A stretch of 64,000 bases of DNA. Origin: CAVXEH01 sp963805305. Lineage in GTDB: Bacteria > Chloroflexota > Limnocylindria > QHBO01. Made by a program: the position numbers and the translations under genes. How positions within the stretch are numbered: the stretch's first letter is position 1; each line of letters starts with the position of its first letter. The DNA is taken from the NCBI GenBank assembly GCA_963805305.1, contig CAWDTM010000003.1, positions 434,001 through 498,000 of the forward strand. Reading direction: 5' to 3'. The notes under the pieces are model-generated. The model did no database searches, was not told the origin of the DNA, and was given only the letters and a program-made list of their open reading frames with translations. This document shows positions 1 through 8,631 of the stretch, piece by piece.

Positions 1-1
1 T

Positions 2-1218
<1,217 letters not shown>

Positions 1219-1222
<4 letters not shown>

Positions 1223-2181
1223 CGGGTCCACGGCGCGAATCGGCGCCCGGCCTCACCGGGGCCGGCCTCGTCGTCATGGCCGCGCTCTGCTTCGGGACGC
1301 TAGGCCCCCTGTCACGGTTCGCCGGCGACGCCGGGGTGAGCAGCCTGGGCCTGGTCACCTGGCGCGCGACGCTTGGCGGGCTGTGCATGGTCATCTTCAT
1401 CGCCGCGCGCCGGTTAGCCGGTCACCGGGCGGCCCTCACCCTGGGCGAGCTGACCGCCCGCGAACGGTGGAGCCTGCTGGCGGCCGGGATGGCGAACACG
1501 CTCCTCAACCTCGCGGTCTTCGTTGCCTTCGAGCGAATCAGCATCGCCCTCGCGCTGCTCGTCTTCTACCTCTACCCATCCTTCGTGGCGATCGCCAGCG
1601 TGGCCTGGTTCGGCGAGCGGCTCGACCGGGTTCGCTGGGCCGCGCTGGCCACTTCGGTGCTGGGGATGGTCCTCGTCGTGGCCGGGGGCAGCTCGCTGGG
1701 CGGGCTCGACGTGCTGGGACTGGTGCTCGCCCTCTTTGGCGCCATTGCGCAGGCCGTGTACGTCCTCATCGCCCGACACGGGTTCGGCCAGGTTCCCGGA
1801 GCCCAGGCAGCCGCAGTGACGATGCTCCTGGCCGGGCTCCTGTACACGGTCCTGGCCGTGGGCATCGGCGGGACGGCGATCATGGCACAGCCGCTCGCCT
1901 CGAGCGCCGCGCTGCTCCCGGTCCTGGCGGCGGGCCTGGTTGGTGCGGGAATCCCCACCGTGGCCTTCATCGCCGGCATCCGGTTGCTGGGCGCCCCGCG
2001 CGCGGCGATCCTGGCGACGCTCGAACCGGTGGTGGGCGTGTCGCTGGCCGCCATCCTGCTGGGCGAGTCCCCGCACCCGATCCAAGTCGTCGGCGGCGTC
2101 CTGATCATCGCCGCCGGCGTCCTCCTCCAGCTGCGGGCGCCTGGTGAGCTCGCCGAGCACGAGGCGGTTCCCGTCCCCTGA
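1219..2181 (+). CDS. EamA/DMT-superfamily transporter
   Basis: This 320-residue membrane protein is built almost entirely of hydrophobic helices, about ten, arranged as two EamA repeats. That matches drug/metabolite transporters, which usually export amino acids, sugars or metabolites. The first repeat opens with GLVVMAALCFGTLGPLSRF and the second ends with a conserved LEPVVGVSLAAILLGE-type segment. The start chosen is the ATG at 1219, which overlaps the stop of the ABC-F gene and gives a sensible cytoplasmic N-terminus. An in-frame GTG at 1150 would lie deep in the upstream gene. The overlap suggests translational coupling. The substrate cannot be inferred. Confidence 0.9.
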
Positions 2182-2241
2182 CGCGCCGGCCATAACGCCG
2201 CGCCCGGCACCCCTATGGCCGATATCGGCGCCGGCGCAACA

Positions 2242-2613
2242 CTACGGACCGCCAGAGAGAGCGTAGTCGACGTAGGCATCGTCTCCGACCCGGACGAAGA
2301 CCACGGTGTCGCAGGGACTTCCGCCGCCGGAGCCGCACGGGCCGGACGGGCACGGTGCTCCAGGACCGCTGGCCACGACCACGGGTTCGACGCCGGTCCA
2401 TGTACGGGCGTCGTCATAGGAACGCTGGCGCAGGGAGGTGTCCAGGGTCCAGGTGCGCCCGCACACGCTGATCCGGTCCGGCAGGCTGCCCACCGCGTGG
2501 ATAGCGTTCGGGTCTCGCCCCGGGAGGATCACCCCGGCTGCCACGATGACGCCACCGATCACCAGGATCGCGACTACGGCGGTCGCCGCGAGAAGCCAGC
2601 GAAAGCGGTTCAT
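2242..2613 (-). CDS. Membrane-anchored hypothetical protein
   Basis: A 123-residue protein I do not recognise. Residues 6-29 form one hydrophobic N-terminal segment (signal anchor). An extracytoplasmic domain of about 90 residues follows, with four cysteines (VCGRTW, APCPSGPCG, SPCDT) that could form two disulfides. A good Shine-Dalgarno (AGGAGGG) lies a few bases before the ATG. The gene stands alone, 46 bases downstream of the aspartokinase start-to-stop unit on the same strand. Confidence 0.7.
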   Translation of the reverse strand: MNRFRWLLAATAVVAILVIGGVIVAAGVILPGRDPNAIHAVGSLPDRISVCGRTWTLDTSLRQRSYDDARTWTGVEPVVVASGPGAPCPSGPCGSGGGSPCDTVVFVRVGDDAYVDYALSGGP

Positions 2614-2659
2614 GATCTTCCCTCCTGACCGGATGATTGCGCCGCCTCGGCGCGCGTGG

Positions 2660-3703
2660 CTAGACCCCGGATACCGCCGTTCCCACGCCGGCCATCAGGG
2701 CGGCATGCACGGCGCGGGCAGCGGGACCGGCCTGCTCCAGCGGGACATCCGCCCAGACCACCCGAAGCCCGCCCTCGTCGAACGAGCCCTCGGCGTGCGC
2801 CGGGAGAGAAAGCAGCTCCGGCATCCGCTCGGCTGGACCCACGAGGCTGATCCGCGCGATCCGCTCTTTCCGATCGACGGCCAGCATCAGGCTGCCGGGC
2901 TGGGCCGTGCCGCGACGCGCTCCGGGGCGCACCTCGGTCATGGGCTGGCCGGCGTCGACGGCGCGCACCACGAGCCGGAGCCGGCCGCGGCGCGCGCGAC
3001 GGACGGCCACCGGGTGCACGACCTCGGAGCCCAGCTCCGCGAGGAGCTCCAGCTGGCGCGCGTCCACGACCTCGAGGAATCGGGCTCCGGGGACCAGGTG
3101 CGGGTCGGCATCCATGACGCCCCCGGTGTCCTTGAAGAGCTCGCAGCGATCCGCGCGCAAAGCCACCGCCAGCACGACGGCCGACAGGTCCGTCCCGCCG
3201 CGACCCAGGGTCGTCAGCTCTCCGTGGGTTCCCACTCCCTGGAATCCCGCCACGACCGGTACCAGCCCCGAGGCGACCGCCTCGCGCAGCGGCCGCGAGT
3301 AGACCCGTCGCACCTCGGCGCCCAGGTGCGCGGCCGCCGTGCGGATCCCCGCCTCCGCCCCGGAGAAGGATCTCGACGGGATGCCGCGCGCCAGGAGGCC
3401 CAGCGAGAAGAGCGCGGCGGATAGCGCCTCGCCGGTGGCGAGGGCCCGGTCGGTCTCGCGGGCGAGCGGCGAGCCCGGGTCGTGCTGCGTCTCCCGGAGC
3501 GACCGGCCGCCATCGGGCAGCAGGACCGCGGCTGAGGAGAGGATCGTGTCCGTCACGCCCTCGAAGGCGCTGACCACCACGACCGGTCGGAGGCCCGCGG
3601 CGCGCTGCGCGGCGACCACCGAGACCGCCGCGGCGATGTCCTCCGGGCGACGCAGGACCGACCCCCCGAACTTGTCGACGACGAACGGTCCCGCCGCGCT
3701 CAT
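2660..3703 (-). CDS. Aspartate kinase (aspartokinase)
   Basis: Probable aspartokinase, which phosphorylates L-aspartate in the first step of lysine, threonine and methionine synthesis. The 347-residue chain starts with the amino-acid-kinase signature KFGGS (residues 11-15). It carries VVVSAFEGVTD near 43, the nucleotide/substrate region GRGGTDLSAV near 148, FKDTGGVMDADPH near 172, and the ELGSEVVHPVAV segment near 208 that is typical of aspartokinases. The last 80 residues look like a single ACT-type regulatory unit rather than the usual two, so the protein is shorter than classic 400-450-residue enzymes. The first residue of KFGGSS-V is shifted (KFGGSV). The ATG overlaps the stop of the upstream HAD gene (ATGA), so both are probably one transcript. 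Confidence 0.87.
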   Translation of the reverse strand: MSAAGPFVVDKFGGSVLRRPEDIAAAVSVVAAQRAAGLRPVVVVSAFEGVTDTILSSAAVLLPDGGRSLRETQHDPGSPLARETDRALATGEALSAALFSLGLLARGIPSRSFSGAEAGIRTAAAHLGAEVRRVYSRPLREAVASGLVPVVAGFQGVGTHGELTTLGRGGTDLSAVVLAVALRADRCELFKDTGGVMDADPHLVPGARFLEVVDARQLELLAELGSEVVHPVAVRRARRGRLRLVVRAVDAGQPMTEVRPGARRGTAQPGSLMLAVDRKERIARISLVGPAERMPELLSLPAHAEGSFDEGGLRVVWADVPLEQAGPAARAVHAALMAGVGTAVSGV

Positions 3704-4455
3704 CGTACGGGGGGCGACGCGCCTGACAGGAGCGCCGGCAGCTCGCCCAAACTCGCGATGACCGGGACCCCCGGCGCATCCGGTGCCGGCGAGCCGGCGC
3801 CCCCATCGGCCCGCAGCAGGAGCACCCCGTCCATCCCCGCCGACCGGGCACCCACGATGTCGGCCTGGTAGGAGTCGCCCACCATCACCGCCCGGTTCGG
3901 GGCAACGTCGGCGCGCTCCAGCGCCAGACGAAAGAAGGCGGGGTCAGGCTTGGCGTGGCCCGCCGCGCCCGATGCCAGGACGAAGTCGAGGTAGGGGGCC
4001 AGGCCAAGGTCCGCGAGGATCTTCTCCAGTGACGACCCCCAGTCGGAGACGACGCCGATCACCGGCCGGTCTCGCCCGCCGCCATCGCCGGCGCGAATCG
4101 CTGCGAGCGCGGGGACGACGTCGGGATAGATCTCCCACGTATCGGCGGAGAACTGGGCGGCGAGGATGCGCTCGATCAGGGCGCGGCGACCCTTCATCCC
4201 GAGCTCGCGGAGCATGATGTCGTGGTACCGGCGCCAGGTCTCCTCGATGGCGTCGTCGCGGGTCCACGTGTCGTTGCCCGGCCGGTGGTATTCGTCCCAG
4301 AACCACGAGTCGGCGGCGCGCCAGGCGCGTTGCAGGTCGTCATCGCCGGGCGTCATGCCGTGCTCCGCGAGGACGCCGCGCAGCGCGTCGACCAGCGTCA
4401 GACGCGGGCTCAGCAGCGTGAACCCGGCATCGAGGCAGACGAGACCGTATCGCAT
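3700..4455 (-). CDS. HAD-family hydrolase (phosphatase)
   Basis: A 251-residue haloacid-dehalogenase-superfamily hydrolase, most like small-molecule phosphatases of the HDHD/YjjG type. Motif I is LDAGFTLL near residue 7, in which the first aspartate is the expected nucleophile and the usual second Asp (DxD) is replaced by Gly. Motif II is VVSDWGSS, motif III lysine is in GHAKPDPAFF, and motif IV is VMVGDSYQADIVGA. The start at 4455 is supported by a TACCGT hexamer nine bases upstream; an in-frame upstream start would include that promoter. The gene overlaps the aspartokinase start, so it leads a two-gene operon. The substrate is unknown. Confidence 0.88.
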   Translation of the reverse strand: MRYGLVCLDAGFTLLSPRLTLVDALRGVLAEHGMTPGDDDLQRAWRAADSWFWDEYHRPGNDTWTRDDAIEETWRRYHDIMLRELGMKGRRALIERILAAQFSADTWEIYPDVVPALAAIRAGDGGGRDRPVIGVVSDWGSSLEKILADLGLAPYLDFVLASGAAGHAKPDPAFFRLALERADVAPNRAVMVGDSYQADIVGARSAGMDGVLLLRADGGAGSPAPDAPGVPVIASLGELPALLSGASPPVR

Positions 4456-4464
4456 GGGGCAAAC

Positions 4465-4470
4465 ACGGTA
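4465..4470 (-). promoter_or_regulatory. -10 element of HAD-aspartokinase operon
   Basis: TACCGT on the minus strand, preceded by GC and nine bases before the ATG at 4455. It fits the GCTAnnnT hexamer seen before many starts here and predicts a leaderless or nearly leaderless mRNA. No clear -35 is visible. Confidence 0.55.
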
Positions 4471-4526
4471 GCGCAACGGCCTCGACGAGGCCAAAGCGGG
4501 ATAGGCCCCCATCCACGGCGCCCTGC

Positions 4527-4532
4527 TACCCT
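4527..4532 (+). promoter_or_regulatory. -10 element of mutY (leaderless)
   Basis: TACCCT preceded by GC, six bases upstream of the GTG at 4539. This is the same geometry as other leaderless starts in the window and supports GTG 4539 as the mutY start. Together with the opposing element at 4465-4470 it makes a compact divergent promoter. Confidence 0.55.
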
Positions 4533-4538
4533 CGCGGG

Positions 4539-5471
4539 GTGTCGAGCTCCCCTTCGGCCGCCACCCTGCGGACGGTACGCCGCGGCATCCTCGACTGGTA
4601 CGCCGCGGCCCATCGCGACTTCCCGTGGCGCGGGACGGCCGATCCCTACGCCGTCCTGGTCAGCGAGGTGATGCTCCAGCAGACGCAGGCATCCCGGGTC
4701 GCTGAGCGATTCCCCCGCTTCGTCGAACGCTTCCCGAATGCGGCGGCGCTGGCGGCGGCGCCCGAGGCATCGGTGCTCGCGGAATGGTCCGGGCTCGGCT
4801 ACAACCGGCGCGCGCTCGCCCTGCGGCGGACCGCCGCGATCGTGGGATCGGGCGGCTGGCCGCGCGATCCGGCAGGGCTGGAACGGCTTCCCGGGGTGGG
4901 GCGCTACACCGCTCGCGCCGTGGCAAGCCTTGCCTTCGCGGTGCCGGTCGGCGTGGTCGACACCAACGTGCGACGCTGGCTCGTGCGCCGGTTCGGGCTT
5001 GCTCCGGAGGGACCCGGCTCGACCGTGGCCGCGCTGCAAGCGCTCGCCGACCGGCTCGCACGCTTCGGCGGAAACGGACCGCCCGGGGAGGTCGCGGCAT
5101 GGACCCACGCCACCATGGAGTTCGGCGCGGCCGTGTGCACCAGCCGGGCCCCGGCCTGCGCGACGTGTCCGGTTCGGCGGGGCTGCCCGTCACGCGACCG
5201 GGCGGGGCGGGTCGCGGTCGCCCGCCAGCCACGCTTCGCCGGCTCGCGGCGCGCGCTGCGGGGTGCCATCCTGCGTCGGCTCGTGGAGAGCCCCGCCCAC
5301 GCGGAGCCCCTCCGGGCCCTGCAGGCGCTGGCGGCGGCCGACACGGGCACGAGCCGAGTGGAGGACGCCATCCGCACCCTCATTGCGGATCGCCTCGTTC
5401 ACCGCTCGGGAGACAGCCTGCACCTCGGCCCCGGGGATGAGCCGGAGGCTCCCGGTACAATCGGCCGATGA
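4539..5471 (+). CDS. mutY: A/G-specific adenine glycosylase MutY
   Basis: Base-excision repair glycosylase that removes adenine mispaired with 8-oxoguanine. The 310-residue protein has the HhH-GPD core: DFPWRG near residue 28, VMLQQTQ near 47, the helix-hairpin-helix LPGVGRYTARAV near 120 and VVDTNVRR with the catalytic aspartate near 144. A [4Fe-4S] loop with spacing C-x6-C-x2-C-x5-C follows (from about residue 199). The C-terminal roughly 90 residues are not an obvious Nudix-like 8-oxoG recognition domain and resemble a short winged helix instead, so mismatch specificity could differ from E. coli MutY. The start is GTG with a -10 element six bases upstream. Its last codons contain the promoter of the next gene, and the two genes overlap by ATGA. 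Confidence 0.92.
   Translation: MSSSPSAATLRTVRRGILDWYAAAHRDFPWRGTADPYAVLVSEVMLQQTQASRVAERFPRFVERFPNAAALAAAPEASVLAEWSGLGYNRRALALRRTAAIVGSGGWPRDPAGLERLPGVGRYTARAVASLAFAVPVGVVDTNVRRWLVRRFGLAPEGPGSTVAALQALADRLARFGGNGPPGEVAAWTHATMEFGAAVCTSRAPACATCPVRRGCPSRDRAGRVAVARQPRFAGSRRALRGAILRRLVESPAHAEPLRALQALAAADTGTSRVEDAIRTLIADRLVHRSGDSLHLGPGDEPEAPGTIGR
5456..5461 (+). promoter_or_regulatory. -10 element inside the 3' end of mutY
   Basis: TACAAT preceded by GG, six bases before the ATG at 5468. It lies in the codons for the last Gly-Thr-Ile of MutY, so the peroxiredoxin-like gene can be made from its own leaderless transcript as well as by read-through. Confidence 0.6.
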
Positions 5472-6061
5472 GCAGCGAGCCACCCACCGCCGAGATCGAG
5501 GAGGACTCGACCGGCCTCTCGGTCGCCATCGGCGCGCCCATTCCGTCGGTCGGCCTGCGTGCCAGCGACGGCTATCTCCTCAACCTGCGGTCCTTCGTCG
5601 GGCACCAGCCCGTCGCCCTCTGCTTCTTCGCCGCCCCGACGGCGGACGGCGCGCAGGGGCGTCGAGGCGAGAAGATCGCGGACGCGCTGGCGGCCGCCCG
5701 GCAACGGTTCGCCGCGTCGGGCATCGCCGTGGTGGGCATCACCTGCGACAACGAACGCCAGCAGGCCGAGTGGATCAAGGCCAGATCGTTCCCGTACCTG
5801 CTCTTCAGCGACGAACGTCGCTCCGCGGTCTCGGTCCTGGGCATCCCGCTCAGCCACGCCGACGAGAACCACAACGTGGAACGGCCGTGGATCCTGGTCG
5901 TCGGACGTGACGGCCTGCTGCGGGCCGTCCTTCGCGATCCGGATCCGGAGTATGCCGCGGACCTGGTCCTGGCGGTCGCGCGACGGGCCGCCGGGTCTGC
6001 CGCCGACCCGGCGGCCGACGCCGTGGCAGCCGCCGACGCTCCACACCCGCCGACCGGCTGA
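5468..6061 (+). CDS. Peroxiredoxin-like protein lacking the peroxidatic Cys
   Basis: A 197-residue thioredoxin-fold protein of the AhpC/TSA (BCP-like) family. Fold markers are IGAPIPSVGLRASDG near the N-terminus, the strand PVALCFFAAP, GIAVVGITCDN and FPYLLFSDE. Active peroxiredoxins carry P-x3-(T/S)-x2-C just after the central strand. Here that loop reads PTADGAQGRRGEK with no cysteine, and the remaining cysteines sit in strands. Peroxidase activity by the usual mechanism is therefore unlikely, and a binding, chaperone or regulatory role is possible. The C-terminal 30 residues are Ala/Asp-rich. It overlaps mutY by four bases and has its own -10 element, so a link with oxidative damage repair is plausible but inferred. 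Confidence 0.82.
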   Translation: MSSEPPTAEIEEDSTGLSVAIGAPIPSVGLRASDGYLLNLRSFVGHQPVALCFFAAPTADGAQGRRGEKIADALAAARQRFAASGIAVVGITCDNERQQAEWIKARSFPYLLFSDERRSAVSVLGIPLSHADENHNVERPWILVVGRDGLLRAVLRDPDPEYAADLVLAVARRAAGSAADPAADAVAAADAPHPPTG

Positions 6062-6067
6062 GCGCCC

Positions 6068-7099
6068 GTGCTCGCGGTACGGCTGCACGCGGCCGGAGAA
6101 CCGCTGCGCCTGGAGGAGCGACCGACCCCGTCACCCGCCGGCACGCAGGTCCGCGTCGCCGTGGCGAGCTGCGGCATGTGCCGCACGGACCTGCACATCG
6201 CGCGCGGGGAGGTGACCCGCGTGGAGCTGCCGCTCACCCTCGGCCACGAGATCGCGGGCTGGATCGACGCCATCGGCCCCGACGCCGCGGCACCCATTCG
6301 CGAGGCGGGGTTGGCAATGGGCGATGCCGTGCTGGTCTTCGGGGGCTGGGGCTGCGGTGCCTGCGCCGACTGCCTGGCTGGCGAGGAGCAGCGCTGCCTC
6401 GCCGGGCGAGCGCCGGGGTTCCAGGAGGACGGCGGCTACGCCGAGGCGGTCCTCGTCCCGCACCCGCGTCACCTGGTCGCGCTGGGCGCGCTCGACCCGG
6501 TGCGAGCTGCCCCCCTGGCCGATGCCGGCGCGACCCCGTACCGGGCGGTCCGACGCGCCGCCCCCTGGCTTCGTCCGGGGGCGCGCTGCGTCGTGGTGGG
6601 CATGGGGGCGCTTGGGCAGTTCCTCGTGCAGCACCTGCACCGCGCCGGGGCAGGTCGGGTCCTGGGCGTGGATCCCGATCTCCGACGACATGCGCATGGG
6701 AGCTCCGTCGGCGCGCATGTCATGCTCGCCGACTCCGAGCCGGCCGCCGCCACCGACGCCCTTGGGGGTAACGCCGATGTCGTCTTCGACGTGGTGGGAA
6801 CTGACGAGACGATCGAGCGTGCCAGCGCACTGGTCGGCGCGAACGGGCTGCTGATGCTCGTCGGGGAGGGGGGTGGCCAGGCGCGCTTCGGGTTCAACGC
6901 GCCCCTCGAGAGCTGGATCACGACCACGGCCTGGGCATCGATCAGCGACGTGCGGGCTGTCGTCTCCCTCGCCCGGGAGGGCGAGCTGACGTGGACCGTG
7001 CAGCCGACACCCCTGGCCGACGCGCCGCAGGCGCTCGAGCGGCTTGCGCGGGGAGACGTGGACGGGCGAATCGTGCTGGTGCCTGGCCGCACCGCATGA
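6068..7099 (+). CDS. Zinc-dependent alcohol dehydrogenase (MDR family)
   Basis: Medium-chain dehydrogenase/reductase of 343 residues, likely an NAD(P)-dependent alcohol dehydrogenase. Catalytic zinc ligands are visible as SCGMCRTD (Cys near 37) and GHE near 60. The structural zinc loop is complete: CGACADCLAGEEQRC, four cysteines. The Rossmann fold follows with VVGMGALGQFLVQH near 178 and an acidic residue at the end of strand two (GVDPD), pointing to NAD rather than NADP. The start is GTG at 6068, seven bases after the stop of the peroxiredoxin-like gene, so they are probably co-transcribed. The alcohol substrate cannot be told from sequence. Confidence 0.9.
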   Translation: MLAVRLHAAGEPLRLEERPTPSPAGTQVRVAVASCGMCRTDLHIARGEVTRVELPLTLGHEIAGWIDAIGPDAAAPIREAGLAMGDAVLVFGGWGCGACADCLAGEEQRCLAGRAPGFQEDGGYAEAVLVPHPRHLVALGALDPVRAAPLADAGATPYRAVRRAAPWLRPGARCVVVGMGALGQFLVQHLHRAGAGRVLGVDPDLRRHAHGSSVGAHVMLADSEPAAATDALGGNADVVFDVVGTDETIERASALVGANGLLMLVGEGGGQARFGFNAPLESWITTTAWASISDVRAVVSLAREGELTWTVQPTPLADAPQALERLARGDVDGRIVLVPGRTA

Positions 7100-7175
7100 G
7101 GAGCCTGCTGTTGCCTTCGCCACAGGCCCGGGGTACAACTGTTCGCACACCGGGGAGAGATCGCAGAGCCGCGCC

Positions 7176-7760
7176 ATGACCGACGAACGAACGCAGGACG
7201 CCTATCGCGTCCTCCAGGTGGATCCTGGCGCCCATCAGGTGGTCATCCGGGCCGCCTACCTCGCGCTCGCCCGCCGCTACCACCCCGATGGCGATGCCCC
7301 CGATCCGATCCGGATGGCCGATCTGAACCACGCCTATGAGCTCCTGCGCGACGACCAGCGTCGCCGGCTGTACGACGCGCGTCGGGCCGTCTTCGGGTCG
7401 CAGAATCCGGGCGGCGCCGGGGCAGGGACGCCGGTCGGCCCCGGACACGGGGATGACGGCGCCGCGGTTGGAGCGTGGTCGACGGCGCCGGTGGCCGCGG
7501 GGGCTGCAGAGAGCGCGCGGGGTGCGTTTGAGCCACCGGATACCGAAACCGCTGGACCGTTTCGTCGCGCCCGACCCTCGAGCGGGCCCCCGTCGAGCGA
7601 GCTCGATTTCGGTCGGTACGCCGGCTGGACGCTGCGCGACCTGGCGCGCCACGACCCGGACTACCTGCGCTGGCTCAGCCGGCACTCATCGGGACTTCGG
7701 TATCGGTCGGAGATTCTGCGGCTGCTTCCCGAAAGCGCCGGCGTCGGTCGCGACCGCTGA
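7176..7760 (+). CDS. J-domain protein with C-terminal DUF3820-like module
   Basis: A 194-residue protein that fuses an N-terminal J domain (residues 6-68, with the HPD tripeptide in YHPDGD) to a C-terminal module of about 50 residues starting LDFGRYAGWTLRDLARHDPDY. The J domain would stimulate DnaK ATPase. The tail resembles the small FGKYKG-type domain found on exonucleases and nuclease-like proteins (DUF3820-like), joined by a Gly/Ala/Pro-rich linker. There is no G/F-rich zinc-finger region, so this is a class III J protein. The chosen ATG has a GGGGAGAG ribosome site about 14 bases upstream; an in-frame start at 7044 lies inside the dehydrogenase gene. It is convergent with the SseB gene, with 16 bases between them. 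Confidence 0.86.
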   Translation: MTDERTQDAYRVLQVDPGAHQVVIRAAYLALARRYHPDGDAPDPIRMADLNHAYELLRDDQRRRLYDARRAVFGSQNPGGAGAGTPVGPGHGDDGAAVGAWSTAPVAAGAAESARGAFEPPDTETAGPFRRARPSSGPPSSELDFGRYAGWTLRDLARHDPDYLRWLSRHSSGLRYRSEILRLLPESAGVGRDR

Positions 7761-7776
7761 GGCCCGCCCAGGGACC

Positions 7777-8631
7777 CTAGTCGCGGCTCAGCAGTCGCGA
7801 GAAGAACCCCTTCGGCGCGCTGGGCACGTAGTACGGCTGCCCAACCGACTCGTAGTGCGCTCGCAGCGCCGGAGCGCGCAGGTCCGTCACGACCAGATCG
7901 CGCCGGGAACCGAGGTGCTCGGCTGCCAGGGCGTGCAGCCGGTTGCGTACGGCGTCGAACTCGGCGAGCGGTGCATCGGGGTGCAGCTCGATCCCCACCG
8001 TCCAGGCCGTGCCCACCCGCAGAAGCCACGCGCGCTGCACCGCGGTCAGCTCGGCCAGCGCCATGCGCAGCTCCCCGCCGAAGGGCTCCGGGACGCTGGC
8101 GGGGAGCTCGAGCGGAGGCAGCGCGCCCAGCGGCCGGCGTGCACGCAGCGCCGCGGGCGACGCCAGGTCGATCCCCGCCACGAGGAACGGGAGGACCCCC
8201 GCCGGGATCTCGACCTGCCCGTTCCATCCCGGATCCACGACGACCCGCTCGCCGGCACGCTCGGCTCGCTCCAGCAGATCGCGGCCGCGGACGGCGACCC
8301 GGTCGCTGCCCGGAGGTCCAAGCTGCGCGAACGCCTCGTCGCTGCTGAATGCCGCAAGGAATCGCCCCTGCTCATCAGACCCGTGGCGCATTCCGTCCAG
8401 CGTCACCGCTTCGGGATCGGGGGCCAGCCCGCTCGACGAGCGGATGGGCACCAGGAGGTCGCGACCCAGGAGGGCAACGGCGCCCTCGTCTGCGCCCGCC
8501 GGGCCCGCTTCCATGGCGTTCGCGGCCTCGTGCCCGACGTCGGCCGTCGGTGGGGTTGGCGCGACGTCGGTCGGAGGCTCCTGCCCCGGCGGCTCCGGCC
8601 AGTCGAGCCCTTCGGGCCGCTCTCCGCTCAC
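7777..8631 (-). CDS. SseB family protein
   Basis: A 284-residue protein whose central part (from about residue 40) matches the SseB N-terminal domain: VALLGRDLLVPI, then RFLAAFSSDEAFAQLGPPGS and RVVVDPGWNGQVEIP. A second domain of about 130 residues resembles the SseB C-terminal domain. SseB was named for enhanced serine sensitivity in E. coli and its biochemical role is unclear. The N-terminal 40 residues are Pro/Glu-rich and disordered. The start is GTG at 8631, overlapping the gltX stop (GTGA), so translation is probably coupled to gltX. Longer in-frame alternatives would lie inside gltX. Confidence 0.82.
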   Translation of the reverse strand: MSGERPEGLDWPEPPGQEPPTDVAPTPPTADVGHEAANAMEAGPAGADEGAVALLGRDLLVPIRSSSGLAPDPEAVTLDGMRHGSDEQGRFLAAFSSDEAFAQLGPPGSDRVAVRGRDLLERAERAGERVVVDPGWNGQVEIPAGVLPFLVAGIDLASPAALRARRPLGALPPLELPASVPEPFGGELRMALAELTAVQRAWLLRVGTAWTVGIELHPDAPLAEFDAVRNRLHALAAEHLGSRRDLVVTDLRAPALRAHYESVGQPYYVPSAPKGFFSRLLSRD

